DNA of 64,000 nucleotides from Betaproteobacteria bacterium (GCA_009921765.1 RFXC01000001.1:1-64000); one strand, 5' to 3'. Shown: positions 43,470-53,691, counted from the stretch's first letter. Notes: generated from the sequence alone by a model not told the origin. Numbers and translations: made by a program.

Positions 43470-43543
43470 GCGGGTGTAGTTCAATGGCAGAACCTCAGCT
43501 TCCCAAGCTGATGACGTGGGTTCGATTCCCATCACCCGCTCCA
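43470..43543 (+). tRNA. tRNA-Gly(CCC)
   Basis: A 74-base tRNA including an encoded CCA end. The acceptor stem is GCGGGTG paired with CACCCGC, followed by discriminator T and CCA (43541-43543). The D-arm reads GTTCAATGGCAGAAC. The anticodon stem TCAGC/GCTGA closes a loop TTCCCAA with anticodon CCC, which reads GGG glycine codons. The variable loop is TGAC, and the T-arm has GTGGG, TTCGATT and CCCAT with one G-T pair. A TACAAT box lies upstream. The stop of the convergent gene lies only 3 bases past the CCA. Confidence 0.97.
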
Positions 43544-43545
43544 GA

Positions 43546-44436
43546 TCAGTCAATCAGCGTCGCAGGGTGAAAGAACGACTCGAGCGGCAGACGCTCTCTC
43601 GTGAGCCCCTGGCGGTGCACCATGTCAATCGCATGGTCAAGGTGCGGCCGCACCTGCGAAAGCCCACGCGGGTGCGCAAGCTGGTCTGCTTCTGACAGAT
43701 TGCTGCCAGCGCTCTCCCCAAGAAGCGTCATCATTGCCTTCGGGAAGTCGGGATGCGCCTCCACCAGTGATCGTTTGAGTACGATCATGTGGTTGATCTG
43801 AATCACCCGGTGCCGCGCGTACCAGTCGCGGCTGTCCTGCACGGGGTCGGCAAACACCGGTTTGATGTGCGGCTTGTCGGCGGGTGGCGCACCGAGCACG
43901 GCCGCATCGATTTCGCCCGCCTCGAGCATCTGCAGCATGTCGCGCGACGGGTCGGCCCGCTCGGTCCAGGGCGGGTCGCGCCACTGCTCGACATGCGCGT
44001 CTTCAAACGTGATCCAGCGGTTGTCCTGCGGCGCAATGCCGTGATCGCCCTGCAGCATGCCCCGGATCCAGGTCACGGTGGTGACGCAGTAGGAGCGCAC
44101 CCCGATTCGTTTGCCGCGAAGGTCCTGGGGCCGAAGATGCCCGCGCCGGCTGTCAAACATCAGAAACGGATGTTGAAAACGGCTGACGATCACAGCGGGC
44201 AGCAGTACCAGCGGAATGCCCGCGTCAAAGGCCTGCAGAAAGGTGACGATGGCCAGTTCGGAGACGTCGAATTCAAGATTTCGCACCGCTCGCTTGAACG
44301 CGGTGTTGGGTACCTTCACGTCGGCAAAATCGAACGCGTAGCGACCCGGTGAGACCTGGCCACTCAGAAGCCGATGCGTGATCGGATAGTCGCCGATCAT
44401 GGCCTTGAGTTGAACGGGGGAGGGTTGGATAGTCAT
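43546..44436 (-). CDS. 4,5-dihydroxyphthalate decarboxylase-like / periplasmic-binding-fold protein
   Basis: A 296-residue protein of the group that includes 4,5-dihydroxyphthalate decarboxylase and ABC substrate-binding NMT1-like proteins. KAMIGDYPITHRLLSGQV opens the domain, AFKRAVRNLEFDVSELAIVTFLQA is family-typical, and DLRGKRIGVRSYCVTTVTWIRGML begins the second lobe. No signal peptide is seen, which favours a cytoplasmic enzyme over a receptor. It would decarboxylate or otherwise process an aromatic acid; this is inference. Next to Bug genes on the same strand (74-base gap to 44510). Its stop is 2 bases after the tRNA-Gly end. Confidence 0.78.
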   Translation of the reverse strand: MTIQPSPVQLKAMIGDYPITHRLLSGQVSPGRYAFDFADVKVPNTAFKRAVRNLEFDVSELAIVTFLQAFDAGIPLVLLPAVIVSRFQHPFLMFDSRRGHLRPQDLRGKRIGVRSYCVTTVTWIRGMLQGDHGIAPQDNRWITFEDAHVEQWRDPPWTERADPSRDMLQMLEAGEIDAAVLGAPPADKPHIKPVFADPVQDSRDWYARHRVIQINHMIVLKRSLVEAHPDFPKAMMTLLGESAGSNLSEADQLAHPRGLSQVRPHLDHAIDMVHRQGLTRERLPLESFFHPATLID

Positions 44437-44509
44437 CGCCTGCAGCGTGGTGTTGGCCCGAAGAACGCGAACCGAATCGGGTTGGCTCGCGTCCCCAGGA
44501 CGGAACCGC

Positions 44510-45517
44510 CTATTCGAGTTTCAGATTGAGGCGCGAAATGATGCCCGACCAGCGCTGCAACTCCGCCTGCACCAGTTGATCAGCCTGCGCGGGCGTGTTT
44601 TTCATGGTTTCAAGCCCGAGTTTGTCCAGCGCGTTGATGGTGTCGGGGTCATCAAGCGATCGCTGCAGCAGGTCGTTCAGGCGGCGCATGATCGCGGGCG
44701 GGGTCTTGCCTGGCGCCACCAGAATGTAGGTGGACTCGAACACGTAGCCTGGAACGCCGGACTCTGCGATGGTGGGCAGATGCTCCCATCCCTTCATGCG
44801 CTTTTCGCCAGTGACCGCAAGCGCCACCAGCCGGTTGTCCTTCAGCAGCGGCAGCGCAAGCGTGGGGCTTGCGAACGCCACCGGTACCCTGCCCTCGACC
44901 AGGTCGGGCACGGTTGCAGACACGCCCTTATAGGGGATGTGCTCCAGATCGACCCCTGCCAGAGCCTTGAAGAGTTCGGCGCCCAGGTGAGGGTTGCTGG
45001 CGAGCCCCGCGGAGGAAAAAGAAATCTTGCCCGGAGCAGCCTTGGCGCGATCGATCAGTTCCTTTACCGACTTCACGCCGAGCGAGGGCGCCACCACCAG
45101 AAAATTCGAGCTGCGGCTGAACACGCCAACCGCTGACATGTCGGCAACCGCGTAGCCCGCGGTGTTGGGACGCAGCATCGGGGCGAGGGCATGGCCCAGC
45201 GTGCCGTTCAGCACCAGCGTGTAGCCATCCGGCGCGGAGCGTGCGGTAGCCGCGGTGCCGATGGCGCCGCCCGCGCCCGCGCGGTTCTCGACCACCACCG
45301 GCTGCCCGCCCGAAGCGGTCATGTGCTTGGCGATGGCGCGGGCCATCATGTCGGTGGGGCCACCTGCCGTATAGGGCACGATGATGGTGATCGGACGCGT
45401 GGGGAAGTCCTGCGCGAGGGCGGTGGTTGACACGCCGGCCGCAGTTGCAACGATCAAGCCGGCAGCGCTGGCTGCCATCACGACGCGCCGTGCTGGCGCG
45501 GGACTGGAACGGGACAT
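44510..45517 (-). CDS. Bug-family tripartite tricarboxylate transporter receptor
   Basis: A 335-residue Bug receptor. A signal peptide (VVMAASAAGLIVATAAG...ALA) precedes FPTRPITIIVPYTAGGPTDMMA, the mature start. VVVENRAGAGGAIGTAATA, SAPDGYTLVLNGTLGHA and LEHIPYKGVSATVPDLVEG are standard Bug segments. It binds a carboxylate in the periplasm; the ligand is unknown. TAGGAGA lies 6 bases before ATG 45517. A second Bug gene lies 69 bases upstream on the same strand and a dihydroxyphthalate-decarboxylase-like gene 73 bases downstream, so the three may be one unit. Confidence 0.9.
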   Translation of the reverse strand: MSRSSPAPARRVVMAASAAGLIVATAAGVSTTALAQDFPTRPITIIVPYTAGGPTDMMARAIAKHMTASGGQPVVVENRAGAGGAIGTAATARSAPDGYTLVLNGTLGHALAPMLRPNTAGYAVADMSAVGVFSRSSNFLVVAPSLGVKSVKELIDRAKAAPGKISFSSAGLASNPHLGAELFKALAGVDLEHIPYKGVSATVPDLVEGRVPVAFASPTLALPLLKDNRLVALAVTGEKRMKGWEHLPTIAESGVPGYVFESTYILVAPGKTPPAIMRRLNDLLQRSLDDPDTINALDKLGLETMKNTPAQADQLVQAELQRWSGIISRLNLKLE

Positions 45518-45586
45518 CTCGGTCTCCTAAGGTGCTTGGTGTGATGGGTTGGGCGTCGGGTCAGAGGCGCGCCTGCTGACGGGCTT

Positions 45587-46579
45587 TCAGTCTTCCTTCA
45601 GTCCGGTTGCCTTCACGACGCGAGTGTAGCGCTCGAGCGTCTGGCCGAGGAGTGCCTGTGCGCGAGCCCCATCCTCGAGCCCCGGTGTCAGATCGAGCGA
45701 TGTCATCCGTTCGCGCAGCGCCGGATCGGCCATTGCGTTGGCGAGCGCCGCGGAAAGCGTGGCGGCAACCGAAGCCGGCGTACGGGCCGGCAGTGCCACC
45801 AGATAAAGCGATTCCTGTGCAAGCGCCGGGTAACCGAGCTCTCCGACGGTGGGCAGGTCGGGCAGCAGCGGCGAACGACGGCTGGCGGCGGTCGCCAGAG
45901 CCTGCAGTTTTCCAGCGCGGATGTGTGGGAGCAGTCCGGGTGTGCTGATGATTGCGGCGTCGACCTCGCCTGCCACCAGTGCGGTGACGGCCGGGGCATT
46001 GCCGCGGTAGTGAACCGGCGTGGCCTGTACCGATGCAGCATCGGCCAGTACGGCGGCCGCCAGGTGCCCGGGACTGCCCGGGCCTGCGGTCGAAAAATTG
46101 AGTGGCCGACTGCGTCCGCGTGCAATGAGTTCGGCCAGCGTGCGGACACCGGTTGAGGGGTGCGCTGCCACGGTGAGGCCGCTGGTGCCCAGCATTGCGA
46201 CCCAGTTCAGGTCCTCAATCCGTACACCGGCCTGGGGCCGCATGGCGCGTGCGATCGTGAACGGTGCATCGATACTCATCAGCACGGTGTAACCGTCAGG
46301 CTGGGCGCGTGCGACGTTGGCCGCACCGATCTCGCCTGCCGCGCCGGTGACGTTTTCAACCGCGAAGGGCTGGCCGAGAAGGTTGGTGAGCTGACCGGCC
46401 ACCTGCCGGGCCAGGATGTCCAGTGGGCCTCCAGCGGGGAAATTCACCACCATGCGGACCGGTCGTGTAGGCCAGCTCTGGGTTTGCGCCAGCGCGGGCC
46501 ATGACAACAGGGCCGCCGACGACGCGGCGAGACCGGCAAGGGCCCGGCGACGGGTGGAGCAGGCTGATGGGGGCTTCAC
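45587..46579 (-). CDS. Bug-family tripartite tricarboxylate transporter receptor
   Basis: A 330-residue Bug receptor. The signal (RRRALAGLAASSAALLSWPALA) has an Arg-rich n-region and may use Tat. WPTRPVRMVVNFPAGGPLDILA is the mature start, with FAVENVTGAAGEIGAANVA, AQPDGYTVLMSIDAPF and TPVHYRGNAPAVTALVAG following. It begins with GTG at 46579 preceded by AGGAGG at a spacing of about 9 bases. It is the first gene of the minus-strand group that ends at tRNA-Gly, and is divergent from pepN across 164 bases. Ligand not known; it differs from the other three in the loop after the third strand. Confidence 0.88.
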   Translation of the reverse strand: MKPPSACSTRRRALAGLAASSAALLSWPALAQTQSWPTRPVRMVVNFPAGGPLDILARQVAGQLTNLLGQPFAVENVTGAAGEIGAANVARAQPDGYTVLMSIDAPFTIARAMRPQAGVRIEDLNWVAMLGTSGLTVAAHPSTGVRTLAELIARGRSRPLNFSTAGPGSPGHLAAAVLADAASVQATPVHYRGNAPAVTALVAGEVDAAIISTPGLLPHIRAGKLQALATAASRRSPLLPDLPTVGELGYPALAQESLYLVALPARTPASVAATLSAALANAMADPALRERMTSLDLTPGLEDGARAQALLGQTLERYTRVVKATGLKED

Positions 46580-46743
46580 GAAGTACGTCCTCCTGGTTGG
46601 CGGTTCCCATGCGCCCTAGCTAAAGAGCATCAGATCATCGCGACATGGGGGCAGGCGCTGAATCTTGACCCCGGGGCGCGAAGGTGTCCAGTGATGACCC
46701 GTTTGTCGAGAGCCTAGAATGATCTGATCAAAGGAGCTTGCGC

Positions 46744-49494
46744 ATGCGTACCGATCAGGGCGTGACGATTCATCGGGCCGATTACCGGGCACCCGCCTAT
46801 GCCATTGATACGGTCGAGCTCAGTGTCGATCTCGATCCCAAGGTCACCACGGTGCGCTCGCGCCTCGTCGTGCGCCGCGCGGCAGGCGTGGGCTCCGCCG
46901 AGCCGCTGCAACTAGACGGCGAGGCGTTGGATCTCATCGAGGTGGCAATTGATGGTCATCTGCTCGGACCGGAGGCCTTTACGCACGCCAATGATCAACT
47001 GGTGATAGCGGGTGTGCCCGAGCAGTTTGTGCTCGACATCACCACGCGCTGTTCGCCCGAGGCGAATACCGCCCTGAGCGGCCTCTACGTATCGAACGAA
47101 AACTTCTACACCCAGTGCGAGGCACAGGGCTTTCGGCGGATCACGTTCTTTGCCGACCGCCCCGATGTCATGGCGCGCTATCGTGTGACGCTTCGCGCAG
47201 AGCGCGCGCGCTGGCCGGTGCTGCTCTCCAACGGCAATCTCATTGCCCAGGGCGACTGCGATGGCGCGCACGCCGAGTCCGGCCCCGTGCGTGCCGGCTG
47301 GCACTGGTGCACCTGGGAGGATCCATTTCCCAAGCCCAGCTATCTCTTCGCGCTGGTGGCGGGACGTCTGGTGGTCACCGAGTCCACCTTCATGAGGAGA
47401 TCGGGCCGGCCTGCGCTCCTGCAGGTCTGGGTCGAGCCCGGCAACGAGCACAAGACCGAGCATGCGATGCGTTCGCTCGAGCGCTCGATCCGCTGGGATG
47501 AGTCGCGTTATGGGTTGGAGCTCGATCTTGATCGCTTCATGATTGTTGCCACGGGCGACTTCAACATGGGCGCCATGGAGAACAAGGGCCTCAACATCTT
47601 CAACACCCGCTATGTGTTCGCGCATCCGCGGCTGGCCACCGACCAGGACTTTGCAGCGGTGGAGTCAGTGGTGGCGCATGAATATTTTCATAACTGGACT
47701 GGCAACCGGGTGACTTGCCGTGACTGGTTTCAGCTCACGCTCAAGGAAGGTCTGACGGTATTTCGCGATCAGGAGTTTTCCGCCGACATGATGGCCGCGC
47801 AGTGCGAAAGCCAGTCGGCCGCTGCAAGCGCCCGCGCGGTCAAGCGTATCAACGATGTGCGGGTGCTTCGCACTTCGCAGTTTCCTGAAGACGCGGGCCC
47901 GATGGCGCATCCGATTCGGCCCGACGCTTACCAGGAGATCAACAATTTCTACACGCTCACCGTGTATGAAAAGGGTGCCGAAGTCATTCGCATGCTGCAG
48001 ACGCTTGCCGGGAAAGAAGGTTTTCGAAAGGGCATGGATCTGTACTTCGCCCGTCATGACGGCCAAGCGGTGACCTGCGATGATTTCGTCGCGGCGATCG
48101 CCGACGCGAACCAGCTCGACCTCACCCAGTTTTCCCGCTGGTATGCGCAGGCGGGTACGCCCCGTGTCGCGGTCTCGGTGAGCGTTGACGAAGCGGCGCG
48201 GGTTTGCGAGTTGGTCGTGACGCAGCACACACCGGCCACGCCGGGTCAGCCGGTGAAGCTGCCGCTCCCGATTCCTTTTGCAATCGGCCTGCTGTCTGCC
48301 GACGGAACCGAACTGCCTGTCATTCCGGCTGACGAGGCCACCCGTTCGCTGGTCCGGTCGATCGAAGCGGGTACCGCGCTCGTCGAGTTGCGTGAGGCCT
48401 CGCATCGTCTCCGGTTTGCAGGCATTGGTCGCCGCCCGGTGTTGTCGCTTGCGCGCGGATTTTCTGCGCCGGTCATCATTGAGCACGACTGGAGCGACGC
48501 GGAACTGGATCTTCTTGCTGCTCACGACAGCGATCCGTTCAATCGCTGGGAGGCTGCGCAGCAGCGGATGTTGCGGGCGGTTCGCGCGGTCATGAACGGT
48601 GCCGATCCGGCGGTGGCCGGTGCTTCGGTGGCCGCGCTGATCGGGAGCCTTCTTGACGATCAGTCGCTCGACCCCGCCTTCGTCGATGCGCTGATCACCT
48701 TCCCATCGGAAACCTTCATTGCCGAGCAGATCGATCAGGTCGACCCGCAGGCACTTCGGGCGGCGCGGCTTGCGGTGCGTGCAGTGGCTGCGCGGGAACT
48801 TGAAGGACGTTGGTCCGCCCTTTATCGCGCGCTCAATGACGACAATCCCTGGACGGTTGATCTCGCCGCCGCCGGCCGGCGTGCGCTCAAGAACGCGGCA
48901 CTGGGCTGGTGGGTTGAAGCTGGCGCGGGCGCTGCGGCCGAGGCGGCCGCAGCGCAGTGCGCGAATGCCGACAACATGACCGACCGGTCGGCGGCGCTTG
49001 CCGCGCTGGTCCGAGTGGGCGGGGCGAGTCGCGACCAGGCACTGGCCGCGTTCGAACGAGAATTCGCTGATGAGCCCCTGGTGCTCGACAAATGGTTCTC
49101 GATGCAGGCAACCGCTGTGCGCTGTCCCGGCGAGCCGCCGGTGCTCCAGCAAGTCAAGCGGCTGATGAATCACCCCGCGTTTTCGCTTCGCAATCCCAAC
49201 AAGGTGCGCTCGCTGATCACCGCGTTCTGCACCGGTAACCTGGCCGAGTTTCATCAGACCGATGGCACGGGCTACGCGTTCTGGGCGGACCAAGTAATAG
49301 CGCTCGATGCACTCAATCCGCAACTTGCTGCGAGGCTTGCGCGCGCACTCGACCGCTGGCCGCGCTATGGCCCCGAGCGGGCCTCTGGCATGCGCGAGGC
49401 GTTATCTCGCGTGGCCCGGCATCCGGGGCTGTCGCCCGATGTCGCAGAAATTGTCGGCAAGGCGCTTGCGGTGGGTTCAGCGCCGCGCGCCTGA
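46744..49494 (+). CDS. pepN: Aminopeptidase N
   Basis: A 916-residue M1-family zinc aminopeptidase, cytoplasmic. [16 protein letters not shown] (residues about 271-286) is the exopeptidase GAMEN motif, and [21 protein letters not shown] with [13 protein letters not shown] gives H-E-x-x-H plus the distal Glu zinc ligand. The length and the C-terminal helical repeats match E. coli PepN, which releases N-terminal amino acids during protein turnover. ATG 46744 is taken since AAGGAG at 46731-46736 is at the right distance; TTG 46738 would be too close. It is followed by fbp after 58 bases on the same strand. Confidence 0.96.
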   Translation: MRTDQGVTIHRADYRAPAYAIDTVELSVDLDPKVTTVRSRLVVRRAAGVGSAEPLQLDGEALDLIEVAIDGHLLGPEAFTHANDQLVIAGVPEQFVLDITTRCSPEANTALSGLYVSNENFYTQCEAQGFRRITFFADRPDVMARYRVTLRAERARWPVLLSNGNLIAQGDCDGAHAESGPVRAGWHWCTWEDPFPKPSYLFALVAGRLVVTESTFMRRSGRPALLQVWVEPGNEHKTEHAMRSLERSIRWDESRYGLELDLDRFMIVATGDFNMGAMENKGLNIFNTRYVFAHPRLATDQDFAAVESVVAHEYFHNWTGNRVTCRDWFQLTLKEGLTVFRDQEFSADMMAAQCESQSAAASARAVKRINDVRVLRTSQFPEDAGPMAHPIRPDAYQEINNFYTLTVYEKGAEVIRMLQTLAGKEGFRKGMDLYFARHDGQAVTCDDFVAAIADANQLDLTQFSRWYAQAGTPRVAVSVSVDEAARVCELVVTQHTPATPGQPVKLPLPIPFAIGLLSADGTELPVIPADEATRSLVRSIEAGTALVELREASHRLRFAGIGRRPVLSLARGFSAPVIIEHDWSDAELDLLAAHDSDPFNRWEAAQQRMLRAVRAVMNGADPAVAGASVAALIGSLLDDQSLDPAFVDALITFPSETFIAEQIDQVDPQALRAARLAVRAVAARELEGRWSALYRALNDDNPWTVDLAAAGRRALKNAALGWWVEAGAGAAAEAAAAQCANADNMTDRSAALAALVRVGGASRDQALAAFEREFADEPLVLDKWFSMQATAVRCPGEPPVLQQVKRLMNHPAFSLRNPNKVRSLITAFCTGNLAEFHQTDGTGYAFWADQVIALDALNPQLAARLARALDRWPRYGPERASGMREALSRVARHPGLSPDVAEIVGKALAVGSAPRA

Positions 49495-49552
49495 AGGCCT
49501 CCGGTCTCGATACAATCCGCGCCAGATCGGTCTGCCCCCTTACGGAGTTGCG

Positions 49553-50563
49553 ATGGAGCGTGTCACCCTCAGCCAGTATCTGATTCAGTGCGATCGACAG
49601 ACGTCGCTCGCCCCCGAGGCGCTTCGCCGCGTCCTCGAAACCTGTGCGCAGGCCTGTGCCGGCATTGCTGCCAGCATCGCGCGCGGGGCGCTGGGCGATG
49701 TGCTCGGCTCCGCGGGCAGCGCCAACGTGCAGGGCGAGACGCAGCAAAAGCTGGATGTCATCGCCAACGACCGGATGCTGTCGGCTAACGCATGGGGGGG
49801 CGCGCTGGCCGCCATGGCTTCGGAAGAAATGGATGATCCCTGGCCCATTCCGGATGGTGAGCCGCGCGGCCCCTATCTGTTGCTGTTTGATCCCCTGGAC
49901 GGTTCATCGAATATCGATGTGAATGTATCGATCGGCACCATTTTTTCGGTACTGCCTGCGCCCGACTCGGCGCAGGCGGGCGTGGTCAATGCCGAAGCCT
50001 TTCTGCAGCCGGGTCGCCGGCAGGTGGCTGCAGGCTATGTCGTGTACGGCCCCTCTACCGTCATGGTGCTGACGGTGGGCAACGGAGTGGCGTCGTTTAC
50101 GCTAGACCGCGAATCCGGCACCTGGTGGCTGGTGCGCGATCGCATCCAGGTGCCGGCGCAAACGCGGGAGTTCGCGATCAACGCGTCCAACGCGCGGCAC
50201 TGGGAGGCGCCGGTGAAACGCTACATCGATGAACTGCTGGCGGGTCGTGAGGGCGCGCGCGCGCAGGACTTCAACATGCGCTGGATCGCGTCCATGGTGG
50301 CCGACGTACACCGCATCATGACGCGGGGCGGCATCTTCATGTACCCGCGCGATCGGCGCGAACCCGACAAGCCGGGAAAGCTCCGGCTCATGTATGAAGC
50401 CAATCCCATGGCGTTCCTCATCGAGCAGGCGGGTGGGGCGGCCACCAATGGACATCAGTCCATCCTTGACATCGTGCCGACGAAACTCCATGAGCGGGTG
50501 TCGGTGATTCTGGGCTCACGCGAGGAGGTCGAGCGCGTTACCCGTTATCACCAGGGTGCCTGA
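49553..50563 (+). CDS. fbp: Class 1 fructose-1,6-bisphosphatase
   Basis: A 336-residue class I FBPase. [13 protein letters not shown] is the N-terminal region. [17 protein letters not shown] and [28 protein letters not shown] contain the metal-binding Asp/Glu residues and the D-P-L-D-G-S-S signature. [14 protein letters not shown] and [18 protein letters not shown] close the active site. It hydrolyses fructose-1,6-bisphosphate in gluconeogenesis. ATG 49553 has CGGAG about 6 bases upstream; the longer frame upstream lies inside pepN. TACAAT at 49511-49516 may be a promoter element. The last 26 bases overlap the convergent GNAT gene. Confidence 0.96.
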   Translation: MERVTLSQYLIQCDRQTSLAPEALRRVLETCAQACAGIAASIARGALGDVLGSAGSANVQGETQQKLDVIANDRMLSANAWGGALAAMASEEMDDPWPIPDGEPRGPYLLLFDPLDGSSNIDVNVSIGTIFSVLPAPDSAQAGVVNAEAFLQPGRRQVAAGYVVYGPSTVMVLTVGNGVASFTLDRESGTWWLVRDRIQVPAQTREFAINASNARHWEAPVKRYIDELLAGREGARAQDFNMRWIASMVADVHRIMTRGGIFMYPRDRREPDKPGKLRLMYEANPMAFLIEQAGGAATNGHQSILDIVPTKLHERVSVILGSREEVERVTRYHQGA

Positions 50564-51164
50564 CCGGACAGCCGGCGCGTTGGAGCTCAAGTCGCAGCAG
50601 CGTTGTACGCGCGTCCGACGGGTCGGGTCGCACCGTGAATCCAAGCTGCCGAACGAGCTCGATCATGCGGGTGTTGTCGCTCAGTGCTTCACCCGTCAGG
50701 GCGGCAACGCCGCGCGCGCTTGCGAGTGCGATCAGTTCGCCAAGCAACAGCCTGCCCAGCCCCACGTCCTGCCAGTCATCGGCGATCGTGACGGCGAATT
50801 CAAGCTCGGGCGCCTGACTCGCTTGCCTGCTGCCTGCGCGGGTGCGCAGACACCGGGCAGTGCCGGTGAAGGGTTCGACAGCTGGATCAACGCCTTCGTG
50901 GAGCGCATGAGCGATCACGGCGAAATCCATGGGGTCAGGGCTCGCAGTAAAGCGTTTGAGCTGCGCTGCGCTCAGCTCATGCACCGAACCAAAGAAACGC
51001 TGCTGCGCGGAAGCCGCCGAGAGGCTGCGAACAAATTGCTGCAGACGATCTGCATCGGCGGCTTCGATCAGCCGAATACGGCATGAACGCCCGTCGCGCA
51101 GCTGCACGATTCGCGGCAGGCCGGGGCTTCCCTCCGGTTGATCGGGGGTCGGAATTGAGGTCAT
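50538..51164 (-). CDS. GNAT protein resembling the Pat-type lysine acetyltransferase domain
   Basis: A 208-residue stand-alone GNAT domain. [20 protein letters not shown], then [16 protein letters not shown] is the pattern seen in the C-terminal domain of Pat/YfiQ protein acetyltransferases. [21 protein letters not shown] supplies motif A (Q-D-V-G-L-G-R-L for acetyl-CoA), and [17 protein letters not shown] closes the fold. It could acetylate lysines on metabolic enzymes. ATG 51164 is chosen since the longer frame is not conserved. It lies 29 bases downstream of the HDAC-type gene, same strand, and overlaps fbp by 26 bases on the other strand. Target unknown. Confidence 0.8.
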   Translation of the reverse strand: MTSIPTPDQPEGSPGLPRIVQLRDGRSCRIRLIEAADADRLQQFVRSLSAASAQQRFFGSVHELSAAQLKRFTASPDPMDFAVIAHALHEGVDPAVEPFTGTARCLRTRAGSRQASQAPELEFAVTIADDWQDVGLGRLLLGELIALASARGVAALTGEALSDNTRMIELVRQLGFTVRPDPSDARTTLLRLELQRAGCPVRHPGDNG

Positions 51165-51193
51165 GATGACAGCGCTGATGGACGCCTCGGCCG

Positions 51194-52117
51194 CTAGATT
51201 TCCATCAGCTCGCGCACGTGCCGCTCCACCGATCTCGCGAGCGCTCCGATCGCATAGCCGCCTTCCAGCATCGACACAATGCGTCCGTCCGCGTGACGGC
51301 TCGCCACCGTCACCAGTTCGCGCGTGACCCACGCATAGTCATCATCTCGCCAGCGCAGCTGGCTGATGTCGTCTTCAACGTGGGCGTCGAACCCTGCGGA
51401 GATGAACAGCATCTGCGGCTGGAAATCGTTCAGTGCCGGGAGCCAACGCTCGAGCACCGCTGCTCGCAGCGCCGATCCATCGCTGTAAGGCGGGAGCGCC
51501 ACGTTCACCAGATTGTCGGCGCTGGGCACTTCGCCGCTGTAGGGGTAGAGCGGTGACTGGAAGGTGGACAGCATCAGGATGCGATCGTCGCCCGCGACGA
51601 TGTCTTCGCTGCCGTTGCCGTGATGCACATCGAAATCGATCAGTGCAACGCGTGCGACCGCGAGCGCATCGAGTGCATGCCGCATGCCGACCACGATGTT
51701 GTTGAAAAAGCAGAAGCCCATGGCGGCTGATCGGGTGGCATGGTGACCGGGCGGGCGCACATTGCAGAACACGCGCGTGGCGCTGCCCGAATGCAACAGT
51801 TCGGTGGCGAGCACGGCCGCACCCGCGGCGCGCCGTGCCGCGTTCCAGGTGTGCGGATTCATGCTGGTGTCGGGGTCGATGGCGGCATAACCCTGCAGCG
51901 GGGCGAGCGCCTGCACCTCGAGCACGTGCGCGTGGGCGTGGGCGCGGTCGAGTTGCTCGAAGGTGGCGGCGGGCGCTTCATAGGTCGCCGCGAAATCGAG
52001 CAGGCCGGATGCACGCAGCCGGTCGTGAATGGCCGTGACCCGATCTGGGCACTCAGGGTGGTGCGGTCCCATTTCGTGGCGGACGCAGTCAGGATGCGTG
52101 ATGTAGGCGAATTTCAT
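51194..52117 (-). CDS. Histone deacetylase family (AcuC/HDAC-like) zinc deacetylase
   Basis: A 307-residue HDAC-fold protein. VRPPGHHATRSAAMGFCFFNN contains His125/His126 of the charge relay, ALIDFDVHHGNGS has the zinc ligands Asp163 and His165, and FISAGFDAHVEDDISQLRW holds the third ligand Asp. Members deacetylate acetyl-lysine (AcuC on acetyl-CoA synthetase) or acetylpolyamines in the cytoplasm. Next to it is a Pat-like GNAT gene in the same operon, which favours a protein acetylation switch over polyamine use. Divergent from sthA over 117 bases. Confidence 0.88.
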   Translation of the reverse strand: MKFAYITHPDCVRHEMGPHHPECPDRVTAIHDRLRASGLLDFAATYEAPAATFEQLDRAHAHAHVLEVQALAPLQGYAAIDPDTSMNPHTWNAARRAAGAAVLATELLHSGSATRVFCNVRPPGHHATRSAAMGFCFFNNIVVGMRHALDALAVARVALIDFDVHHGNGSEDIVAGDDRILMLSTFQSPLYPYSGEVPSADNLVNVALPPYSDGSALRAAVLERWLPALNDFQPQMLFISAGFDAHVEDDISQLRWRDDDYAWVTRELVTVASRHADGRIVSMLEGGYAIGALARSVERHVRELMEI

Positions 52118-52233
52118 GGCGGTTTTGGCAGGCAGCGGCCGGGCTCGCAGAGATGGGCAGTTTACAAGCGCGAAACCGCGTGCCTATGATCCGCCGCTGG
52201 CAGACCTTGACACGAACGAGGCGGGGGAACGAC

Positions 52234-53691
52234 ATGGCAGCAGCATCGGCTGGACGAGCGGGGCGTGGCGGGCAGGGCGCAGATTCTCCGTTCGATTATC
52301 AGATGGTCGTGATCGGTTCCGGTCCGTCCGGTCAGCGGGCGGCGATTCAGGCTGCCAAACTCGGCAAGCGGGTGGCAGTGATCGAGCGGGCGCGCACAGT
52401 GGGCGGCGTTTGCGTGAACACCGGCACCATCCCGTCGAAGACTTTTCGCGAGGCGGTGCTGCATCTGTCCGGCTATCGCGAGCGCGGCATCTACGGTGCT
52501 TCCTATCGGGTGAAGCAGGACATTGCGATTGATGATCTGCTCTACCGGGTCCAGCAGGTGGTGCGGTCCGAGATTGACGTGATCCGTAACCAGATGACGC
52601 GCAACCGCGTGGAACTGATCGAGTCCACCGCGAGTTTCATCGACGCGCACACGCTTGAGCTGTCCTCGGCCAGTGGCCACGGGCGGCGCCAGATCACCAC
52701 CGAGCGGGTGGTGATCGCCTGCGGCACCGAGGCCTCGCGCGATCCGCATATTCCATTTGATGGTCAGCGTGTCTTCACCAGTGACGATGTGCTGGGGCTT
52801 GAGTTTCTGCCGCGCTCGATCATTGTGGTGGGCGCGGGCGTGGTGGGCGTCGAATACGCAACCATGTTTGCCGCGCTGGGTGTTCGGGTCACCATCGTTG
52901 ACAAGCGCCCGGTGCTGCTGCCCTTTCTCGACCATGAGATTTCTGCCGCACTCACCTACGTGGCGCAACAGAGCAACGTCACCATGCGCCTGGGCGAGGA
53001 AGTGGCCGAAATTCACATGCTCGAGGGGGTCAGCAAACCGGTCGAGGTCAGGTTGCAAAGCGGCAAGGTGCTGCATGCGGAAGCGGCCCTCTACTCGATC
53101 GGGCGAAGCGGTGCCACCACCCGGCTTGCGCTCGACCGCGCCGCAGTGGAGGTGGATTCGCGCTGCCGTATTCCGGTCAATGAGCACTTTCAGAGCAATG
53201 TTCCTCACATCTACGCGGTGGGTGATGTGATCGGCTTTCCGTCGCTCGCCTCGACCTCCTATGAACAGGGGCGCGCCGCGGCGCGGCATGCGTTTGGCCT
53301 GCGCGAGGAGCACGAGGGCGGCATCGGGCTCTTTCCCTACGGCATCTACACCGTTCCCGAGATCTCAACCATCGGCAAGAACGAGGATGAACTCACCGCC
53401 GCCGGGATTCCCTACGAAATCGGCAAGGCACACTACCGGGAGATTTCTCGCGGCCAGATTATTGGCGACCGGACCGGGATGCTGAAGATTCTGTTCAGCC
53501 CGGATGACCGGAAGCTGCTGGGCGTTCACATCATGGGCGAGGGCGCGAGCGAACTGATCCATATCGGCCAGACGCTGATGGCGCACCACGGCACCATCGA
53601 TTATCTGGCCGATGCGGTCTTCAATTTCCCGACGCTCGCCGAGTGCTACAAAACGGCCGCGCTCGACGGCCTGAACCGTCTGAGCGTCTGA
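52234..53691 (+). CDS. sthA: Si-specific NAD(P)(+) transhydrogenase (soluble)
   Basis: A 485-residue flavoprotein of the dihydrolipoamide dehydrogenase fold. QMVVIGSGPSGQRAAIQAAKLG is the FAD motif, and VGGVCVNTGTIPSKTFREAV has a single Cys where dehydrogenases have a pair, a feature of soluble transhydrogenases. IIVVGAGVVGVEYATMFAALG binds NAD(P). It moves hydride between NADPH and NAD+ in the cytoplasm. ATG 52234 has GGGGGAAC about 5 bases upstream. Divergent from the HDAC gene; convergent with vanA after about 100 bases, a gap that holds hairpins of 6 to 12 bases but no T-run. Confidence 0.93.
   Translation: MAAASAGRAGRGGQGADSPFDYQMVVIGSGPSGQRAAIQAAKLGKRVAVIERARTVGGVCVNTGTIPSKTFREAVLHLSGYRERGIYGASYRVKQDIAIDDLLYRVQQVVRSEIDVIRNQMTRNRVELIESTASFIDAHTLELSSASGHGRRQITTERVVIACGTEASRDPHIPFDGQRVFTSDDVLGLEFLPRSIIVVGAGVVGVEYATMFAALGVRVTIVDKRPVLLPFLDHEISAALTYVAQQSNVTMRLGEEVAEIHMLEGVSKPVEVRLQSGKVLHAEAALYSIGRSGATTRLALDRAAVEVDSRCRIPVNEHFQSNVPHIYAVGDVIGFPSLASTSYEQGRAAARHAFGLREEHEGGIGLFPYGIYTVPEISTIGKNEDELTAAGIPYEIGKAHYREISRGQIIGDRTGMLKILFSPDDRKLLGVHIMGEGASELIHIGQTLMAHHGTIDYLADAVFNFPTLAECYKTAALDGLNRLSV

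Noticed and set aside
47665..49323. A 552-codon open frame antisense to pepN
   Set aside because: The pepN frame carries all catalytic motifs. The antisense product is Arg/His/Pro-rich without recognisable domain, as expected for the opposite strand of GC-rich genes.
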